A program made the position numbers and the translations under genes. The notes below the pieces were generated by a model. It did not search any database. It was not told where the DNA came from and saw nothing but the letters and a program-made list of their open reading frames with translations. Source: Gp13-AA77 sp036521995 (lineage in GTDB: Bacteria; Acidobacteriota; Terriglobia; UBA7540). Taken from it: a stretch of 44,018 nucleotides of DNA. The stretch spans positions 1 through 44,018 of the forward strand of contig DATDGR010000324.1 of the NCBI GenBank assembly GCA_036521995.1, given 5' to 3'. This document shows positions 38,893 through 44,018 of the stretch, one piece after another; within the stretch, counting starts at the first letter, position 1; the number at the start of each line of letters is the position of its first letter.

Positions 38893-41721
38893 TCAACGCA
38901 ACGTGATTGCGAGCACACAAAGGTCTCGATTGTCCGGCAGCGTGAGGCTTTGAACGACCTTGGAGCTGTCCAGGGCGAACGAATAGTTATACAGGTTAAA
39001 GGTACGGTTGTCCGTGGTGCCGTTCCAGACGTCGCGATAGGCCATCGCCGCCGCCTCGGCTTCGTGGGGAAACTGTTGGGGCGTGAACCAATCGCTGAAA
39101 CTCTGCGTGAACTGCGCACTGGTGCCGTCGGCGTAGTTCACGGTGATCACTTGTGACGTCTGGTTGCCTTGGACGCCGGTGGCCAGCATCAGCAGAGTCG
39201 AGTAGTGGCCAGCCGGCAACTCCATGGACGCTCCAGTGCCACTGACGACATTGAGTTGATTCGGCGGCCCAAAGCTGAAGTGAATGCCGTTCAGGATTCG
39301 CGACGGAGTCAACAGGTTTGCCGAGTACGCGAAGCCCCCACCATCCAGTCCGCCGCTGGACGAGAACATGGTTCCGTCGGTGTAGAAGCCGGACACGTTG
39401 AATGATGGAGTAAGATTCACCACCGTTCCAGTGCCGCCCGTGCCGGTCGCTGCGCTAACAGCCAGATTGATGCTGGCCGTTTGGGTCAAATTACCCGACG
39501 TGCCGGTGATGATAATCGTGGCGAAGCCCGTCGCCGCCGTGCTGGAGGCGGTGAGAGCTAGTTTACTCGTGCTGCTTGTGCTGGGAGGCTTGAAGGATGC
39601 CGTGACGCCCTTCGGCAATCCGGACAAGGAAAGACTGACGCTGCCGTTGAAGCCGTTCACGGCGTCAACAGTGATGGTGTTGATGGTGGTCGCCTTCTGG
39701 TTCAGGAACACGTTGGCCGGGGCTGTCAGCGTGAAGCCTGGTAGTGCAAGCGTCACATAAGCGGTGTGAGCCAAGCCGCTGGCCGTGCCGGTGACGATGA
39801 TGGGAAAGTCTCCGCCGGGAGTGGAGTCCGTGGTCGAAACCGTCAGTGTTGAAGCGCCCGAGCCACTGATCGACGCCGGATTGAGGCTGACCGTCACACC
39901 TGCCGGCTGGCCGACAGCCGTGGCCGTCAGATCAACGGCACCGTCGAAGCCATCCACGGCGCTGACCGTGATCGTGCTGGCTCCGCTCTGACCCTGCGTG
40001 AGGTTAATCGTGCCCGGCGATGCCGTCATATCAAAGTTGGGACCCGTGGGCACCGGCCCCACTGCATTAAGCAGGCTCTGTCCGTTCGGCGAACCCCAGC
40101 CGGTCACCAGGTCGAAGGCGGTAACTGCTCGGAACAGGTCAGGACTCTCGCTGTTGAAGTTATTGCCCTTCGTAATGTCGTGGAAGTCCTCATCGTAGTT
40201 CGTTCCCTGGCCGATCGAATAGATAGTCGGGTTCAAAAAGCCGATCGGCGTGCCACCCGCCTGCTGGTTGGCCAGGGCCAGAAAACCTGCCCATCGTGGC
40301 GCTGAAAGACTGGTTCCGCCAACTCCCCCTTGGCATGAGCCATTGGCGCAATAATAGTTGTCGGTATTCGCTTCCGCAGCCAGGTCCGGTATGTTGCGCA
40401 AGGTCTTCGAGCCTTGGTTCAACGAGTTGATGACCGGCACCTGGTAGCTGGGAATCTTGAAGCCATTCGTGCTAACCCCGCCGCCGCTCCCAACCCAGGC
40501 AATTTCTGACTCCCAGGGTCCGCCGGGGCCGTCGGTCAGCAAGTCGGTTCCACCGGCGGCCGTGATGTAGGGATCGTCAGTCGGGTAGAAAATCACGTTG
40601 CAGTTGCCGGTGCACCCGGGAGGGGTGTAGGCGCCGCCGTCTCCGGAAGCCACAAACAGATTCTGACCCTGCGCCGCGAACTCCTGAAAGATCGGCTCGT
40701 CCGAGGAGGGGTCAGCCGGAAGCCAGCCAAAGGAGCAACTCAGTTGCTTGGCGATGTTGTCAGTCGCCATTTGGTTGAACATGTCGACGTCAAAGTTGCC
40801 TTCATAAACGACTACGAGCGACAAATTGGGGGCCATGGAGATCGCCTGTTCGATGTCGATGACCTCTTCTCCATCATCGCAACCGGCGCCACAGATTCCG
40901 CTGACCCCGTCCAGCAGCTCGTTGACGATGGGAACGTTGAGCGGCTGATTAATGGTGCTGAAGTAGGCCTGAACGTCGCTGAGGTTGTAAGGCCCGAACT
41001 CAAACAGCCCGACCGCCTGTCCGGAGCCGTCGAGGCTGACACCAGACGCGTAGGCCGCCCTCATGTCGCTTCCCAGAAATTGACCGCCCGGCCCGGAGCC
41101 ACTCAGGTTGGTGTGCACTTGCTCACCTTTGGCAAGCCGCTTCAGACCTGTAGGATGGGGCGGGGAGAAGTTGTTGAGACCGGAGATACCTTGGATGGGA
41201 ACGCCCAGCTCGACCGAGGGTTCGATGTTTGGAGCGTAGAACGTGCGCCGCTCGGCCGGGTGTTGGTAAGCCTGCATCGTCACCTGGAAAGCCTGCTCGA
41301 TCGCGGCAACTGTCCCGTCCACATCCAGCACTAACCGATTGGGGGTCGTGCGCGTCACCGTTAAGCCGTATGACCTGACGAAACCAAGGGCGGCTTCGTA
41401 ATCATCGGCAGTGGGGCCAAATCGGCCCGTGAACTCCTCCGCGGTCAGATATTGACGATAGTTGGGACTGGACGGGTCGTAGAGCTGACCCAGCAGCCCC
41501 CGGAGTTCCGGCTCATTCCGCAACCGCAGCGTTAGCGCCAAACTCAACCGCTGTGAGCTGGGAAGGCGGCCGATCACTCGTGCGCCCGCCGGCGCCGATA
41601 ATTGAGTTGGGAGTATCTGTCTTACCTGCGCCTCCGAGGGCGTTGCGAGGAAAAATAAGGCTGCCGAAAATAGAAATGTGCCTAGCGAAAGAATCTTTCT
41701 TGGGGTGTTCGGTGTTTTCAC
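38893..41721 (-). CDS. S53 sedolisin (pro-kumamolisin type) with Ig-like repeats and C-terminal module
   Basis: A 942-residue protein. I chose GTG 41721: it has GGAGG 9 nt upstream and gives a normal signal peptide (KILSLGTFLFSAALFFLATPSEAQ); an ATG at 41808 is the alternative. A Pro-kumamolisin activation domain covers about 35-195. The S53 catalytic domain has Glu285 and Asp289 in DGEEVIDIEQ, oxyanion Asp361 in FVASGDGGA, and Ser471 in GGTSLSAPRW. The calcium-site motif is VTGWGSPNG. Two Ig-like repeats of about 90 residues follow (SPGTINLTQGQSGASTIT, APANVFLNQKATTINTIT). The final 165 residues are a separate module (GLDGGGFAYSANL, LPAGHYSTLLMLA, LTLPDNRDLCVLAIT). Sedolisins are acid-active serine peptidases, in keeping with an acid-soil bacterium. 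GH38 lies 142 bp downstream on the same strand. Confidence 0.92.
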   Translation of the reverse strand: MKTPNTPRKILSLGTFLFSAALFFLATPSEAQVRQILPTQLSAPAGARVIGRLPSSQRLSLALTLRLRNEPELRGLLGQLYDPSSPNYRQYLTAEEFTGRFGPTADDYEAALGFVRSYGLTVTRTTPNRLVLDVDGTVAAIEQAFQVTMQAYQHPAERRTFYAPNIEPSVELGVPIQGISGLNNFSPPHPTGLKRLAKGEQVHTNLSGSGPGGQFLGSDMRAAYASGVSLDGSGQAVGLFEFGPYNLSDVQAYFSTINQPLNVPIVNELLDGVSGICGAGCDDGEEVIDIEQAISMAPNLSLVVVYEGNFDVDMFNQMATDNIAKQLSCSFGWLPADPSSDEPIFQEFAAQGQNLFVASGDGGAYTPPGCTGNCNVIFYPTDDPYITAAGGTDLLTDGPGGPWESEIAWVGSGGGVSTNGFKIPSYQVPVINSLNQGSKTLRNIPDLAAEANTDNYYCANGSCQGGVGGTSLSAPRWAGFLALANQQAGGTPIGFLNPTIYSIGQGTNYDEDFHDITKGNNFNSESPDLFRAVTAFDLVTGWGSPNGQSLLNAVGPVPTGPNFDMTASPGTINLTQGQSGASTITVSAVDGFDGAVDLTATAVGQPAGVTVSLNPASISGSGASTLTVSTTDSTPGGDFPIIVTGTASGLAHTAYVTLALPGFTLTAPANVFLNQKATTINTITVDAVNGFNGSVSLSLSGLPKGVTASFKPPSTSSTSKLALTASSTAATGFATIIITGTSGNLTQTASINLAVSAATGTGGTGTVVNLTPSFNVSGFYTDGTMFSSSGGLDGGGFAYSANLLTPSRILNGIHFSFGPPNQLNVVSGTGASMELPAGHYSTLLMLATGVQGNQTSQVITVNYADGTSAQFTQSFSDWFTPQQFPHEAEAAAMAYRDVWNGTTDNRTFNLYNYSFALDSSKVVQSLTLPDNRDLCVLAITLR

Positions 41722-42277
41722 GGGGTTGAGCCTCCAACTCTCAAGGAAGGTAAAGGTGGCTGGCGCACCGGCATCAGAGATCCGCATCGCCCTTATTTTC
41801 ATCAACATCGTAGCATATCGCAGCTAAGTCCCCTCTCATAAGCATCGTAGAATTCGGAGGCTGCGTCCCAAATTAGTCAGAGTCAACGGTTTGTCCCATC
41901 AACAACATGCTGGGTTTGGACCATAAGCCCTTTGCGTTCAGGAAGACGCCGGGTTCGCTCGTGCAAATCTAATCGTCGCGACATTGACGCCTCCCGGCTT
42001 CTTCCGTCGCTGGGCCCCAACCATTTCCAGGCCGGGACACCGCCCGCCAGAAGACGGAGTGAAACAGAGATTTCAGGCGTTGTCAAGGTGCAGGAAGGAA
42101 AGCGCGAGCGCACGGGCACCAGTACGGCCTGCCGCAACATCGCCGCCCGCACCGCCCCCCCCGGCTCCGATTTCTCCCTGAAGAAAAACTCCTGGCTATG
42201 CCCCAGATTTACCTATAGATATAGCAAAGTTATCGAGGCGCTAGGCTAGTCTACACAGCCCACGGCTGAGATAATCA

Positions 42278-42292
42278 ATACAAGTTTTGTAT
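42278..42292. promoter_or_regulatory. Palindrome upstream of the kinase promoter
   Basis: ATACAA-GTT-TTGTAT is a perfect 6-bp dyad 12 nt before a TTGACA box. Its position suits an operator for a regulator of the downstream signalling gene. Confidence 0.4.
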
Positions 42293-42304
42293 ACCATTGG
42301 AGTA

Positions 42305-42333
42305 TTGACATTGTGATACCATCCATGTTAGGG
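42305..42333 (+). promoter_or_regulatory. Candidate promoter of the receiver/PAS/kinase gene
   Basis: A consensus TTGACA lies at 42305-42310. At a 17-nt spacing the -10 position (42328-42333) is TTAGGG, which is poor, so the call rests mainly on the -35. The distance to the ATG at 42364 is suitable. Confidence 0.35.
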
Positions 42334-42363
42334 TCTCTTTGACTGGAAAAACGGAGACGCTTC

Positions 42364-44018
42364 ATGCACCCGCACTTGAACCTCGGCGACCCGCCCGTGA
42401 AAGCTGAAGGCGCCGAAACGCCCGCAACCCCGGCTCGCCGGTTACGAATCATGATGATTGAGAACGACCGGGCAGATGCAGCCCTGGCCTTGCGAGAGCT
42501 GCGCCGGGCGGGGTTCGAGGTCCAAGCAGACGTTGTTCAGGCGCCTGATGAGTTTCACCGCTGCCTAGTTGGAGGTTCATACGACGCCATTCTGGCGGAC
42601 CATAACCTGCCAGGCTGGACGGGAACCGATGCCCTCACCCAAGTCCGGCAGCGGGGGCTCGAGATACCCTTCATCCTGGTAACGGGATCGCTTGGAGAAG
42701 AGGGCGCGGTGGAGTGCATTAAGCAAGGAGCCTCTGACTATGTCCTTAAAGACCACCTCGCCCGGCTCCCGTTGGCCGTGGCACGCGCGTTGAAGGAGGG
42801 GGAGTTACGTCGGGCTCGCGCCCGCACTGAAGCGGTATTGCACCTTACGATCGAGGCATTGGAAGCGGCTGCCAACGGCATTCTGATTACGGACCGGGCG
42901 GGCGCCATCGTTTGGGCGAATGCGGCCTGTACGGCGCTCACCGGGTACTCTCCTCCTGAACTGGCGGGGCACAACCCCAGTATCTTCAAGTCCGGCCGAC
43001 ACGATGGTGGTTTCTTCTGTGAGCTGTGGACCACCATTCTTAACGGTGGGGTTTGGCACGGCGAAATCATCAATCGGCGCAAGAACGGCAGTTTCTACAC
43101 GGAGGAGACGACGATCACCCCGGTTCGAGACGCGCGCGGCGCGATCACGAATTTTATTGCCATCAAGCTGGACATCACCGAGCGCAAGCAGGCGGAAGAC
43201 GAAATCAGGAAGCTAAACGCGGGCTTGGAGCAACGGGTAGCGAAGCGCACGGCCGAGTTGGCAAGCGCCAACAGTAAGCTGGCGAGTGAAGTCGCAGAGC
43301 GGAAGATGGCCGAGGAAGCGCTCGATAAGCTCCAACAGCAGAGCGCGCTAATTCTCAACTCGGCCGGAGACGGGATCATTCGCGTCGACCTCGACGGAAG
43401 ATGTCATTTCGTGAACCCCGCCGCCGCCCATATGCTCGGCTACGCCCCCGAGGAATTCATCGGCCAGAACCTGCACACCCTTGGTCACCACCGACTGCCG
43501 GATGGCGCTCCCTGCAGTTGGGAAGAGTGTGGGATTTACCAGGCGCTCACCCTGGGTGCTGTTCGCCAAGCTCAAGGTCATATTCTCCAGAGGAAGGATG
43601 GCACTACCTTTCCGGTCGATGAGGTCATCACGCCAGTCTTCGAGAAGGACCAAGCGGCCGGCGCGGTCATCATTTTCCGTGACGTGAGCGAGCGGCGGGC
43701 CATGGAGAAAATGAAGGACGAATTTGTTTCCGTGGTCAGCCATGAGTTGCGCACGCCGCTCACAGCGATCCGGGCAGCCCTGGGTCTGTTGGCCTCGGGC
43801 GAGAGGCTGGGGCGGTCCCCCCGGGCGCGCCGGTTGCTGGAAATTGCGGCCAATAACGCGAAGCGGCTGGTCCGCCTGGTGAATGACATTCTCGACGACG
43901 CCCGCTTGGAATCCGCGCGCGTGACTTTGGCCCAAAAAGTTTGCACTGCAGCCGAACTGACGCAGCAGGTGGTCGACCTCATGCGCCCTATGGCGGAGTC
44001 GTCGGGCGTCAGGCTGGA
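42364..44018 (+). CDS. Response-regulator/PAS/PAS/histidine kinase, 3' end cut by window edge
   Basis: The frame opens at ATG 42364 with GGAG 7 nt upstream and is open to the right edge (551 codons visible). Residues about 27-140 are a CheY-like receiver: acidic pocket Glu33-Asn-Asp35, phosphoacceptor Asp79 in ILADHNLPG, Thr107, and Lys129 in DYVLKDHL. PAS 1 (about 160-285) has ANGILITDRAGAIVWAN and its PAC segment ITNFIAIKLDITERKQAE. A coiled coil (NAGLEQRVAKRTAEL) and PAS 2 (about 330-445, NSAGDGIIRVDLDGRCHFVN) follow. The HisKA domain has the phosphorylatable His460 in SVVSHELRTPLTAI. The ATPase domain lies beyond the window. No membrane helix is visible, so it is a cytoplasmic hybrid sensor. 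The receiver at the N terminus implies it takes phosphate from another kinase. Confidence 0.92.
   Translation, partial: MHPHLNLGDPPVKAEGAETPATPARRLRIMMIENDRADAALALRELRRAGFEVQADVVQAPDEFHRCLVGGSYDAILADHNLPGWTGTDALTQVRQRGLEIPFILVTGSLGEEGAVECIKQGASDYVLKDHLARLPLAVARALKEGELRRARARTEAVLHLTIEALEAAANGILITDRAGAIVWANAACTALTGYSPPELAGHNPSIFKSGRHDGGFFCELWTTILNGGVWHGEIINRRKNGSFYTEETTITPVRDARGAITNFIAIKLDITERKQAEDEIRKLNAGLEQRVAKRTAELASANSKLASEVAERKMAEEALDKLQQQSALILNSAGDGIIRVDLDGRCHFVNPAAAHMLGYAPEEFIGQNLHTLGHHRLPDGAPCSWEECGIYQALTLGAVRQAQGHILQRKDGTTFPVDEVITPVFEKDQAAGAVIIFRDVSERRAMEKMKDEFVSVVSHELRTPLTAIRAALGLLASGERLGRSPRARRLLEIAANNAKRLVRLVNDILDDARLESARVTLAQKVCTAAELTQQVVDLMRPMAESSGVRL

Larger units (their letters stand above)
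41722..42363. other. Intergenic region between divergent S53 and histidine-kinase genes
   Basis: This 642-bp region has no convincing gene; open frames in it lack start signals and homology. It is AT-rich towards the kinase gene, where a palindrome and a promoter-like -35 are found. Nothing else was recognised. Confidence 0.45.

Noticed and set aside
1..44018. Search for transposases, prophage genes, toxin-antitoxin pairs and defence systems
   Set aside because: None was recognised in any reading frame of the window.

Overview
The window is a GC-rich stretch of bacterial chromosome whose gene content points to the phylum Acidobacteriota. The pointers are a very large Oar-type TonB-dependent receptor with an N-terminal carboxypeptidase-regulatory-like domain, a Tat-exported CRTAC1 (FG-GAP/ASPIC-UnbV) protein between TPR proteins, a winged-helix/TolB-like/TPR regulator, secreted S53 and S46 peptidases, and many VOC and SRPBCC genes. 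This placement is inferred from gene families only; no rRNA or taxonomic marker is present.

Layout. Bases 1-2351 hold a minus-strand cluster: a DJ-1/PfpI-VOC fusion, a metallo-beta-lactamase-fold hydrolase, and a standalone VOC gene cut by the window edge. The standalone VOC gene is a DNA-level duplicate of the VOC part of the fusion. Bases 2513-2737 (minus) carry the 3' half of a group I intron followed by the 3' exon of a tRNA-Leu(UAA); no 5' half is found next to it, where a palindromic intergenic repeat begins instead. Bases 2891-9247 carry two more VOC genes, a class C beta-lactamase-like serine hydrolase, a secreted protein of unknown function, an SRPBCC-ArsR pair with a readable promoter and operator-like palindrome, and a GT39-type membrane glycosyltransferase. 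Bases 9400-14981 are a TPR / CRTAC1 / TPR group.

Bases 15342-19634 pair a winged-helix/TolB/TPR regulator divergently with a tightly coupled plus-strand operon: a 56-codon small ORF with a near-perfect Shine-Dalgarno (17175-17345), an MFS transporter, and an Fe(II)/2-oxoglutarate-oxygenase-like enzyme. Bases 20080-22919 hold a molybdopterin sulfite-oxidase-type enzyme divergent from a seven-heme c-type cytochrome with C-terminal TPRs, a plausible periplasmic electron-transfer pair. Bases 23456-28637 hold the TonB receptor, a terminator hairpin, an array of about 50-bp-spaced direct repeats, and a secreted TPR protein. Bases 28764-32723 hold an MscS/MscK-like channel and a second MFS transporter.

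Bases 32753-41721 (minus) form a secreted-hydrolase block: an S46 dipeptidyl peptidase (DPP7-like), a GH38 alpha-mannosidase and an S53 sedolisin. The last two, unrelated as enzymes, end in what looks like the same C-terminal module. The window closes with the 5' part of a receiver-PAS-PAS-histidine kinase gene (42364 onward).

Most notable: the orphan half of a tRNA-Leu group I intron, the small ORF/transporter/oxygenase operon, the VOC duplication in which one copy lost its start codon and became fused to DJ-1, and the shared C-terminal module of GH38 and S53. No CRISPR array, transposase, phage gene or recognised defence system was seen.
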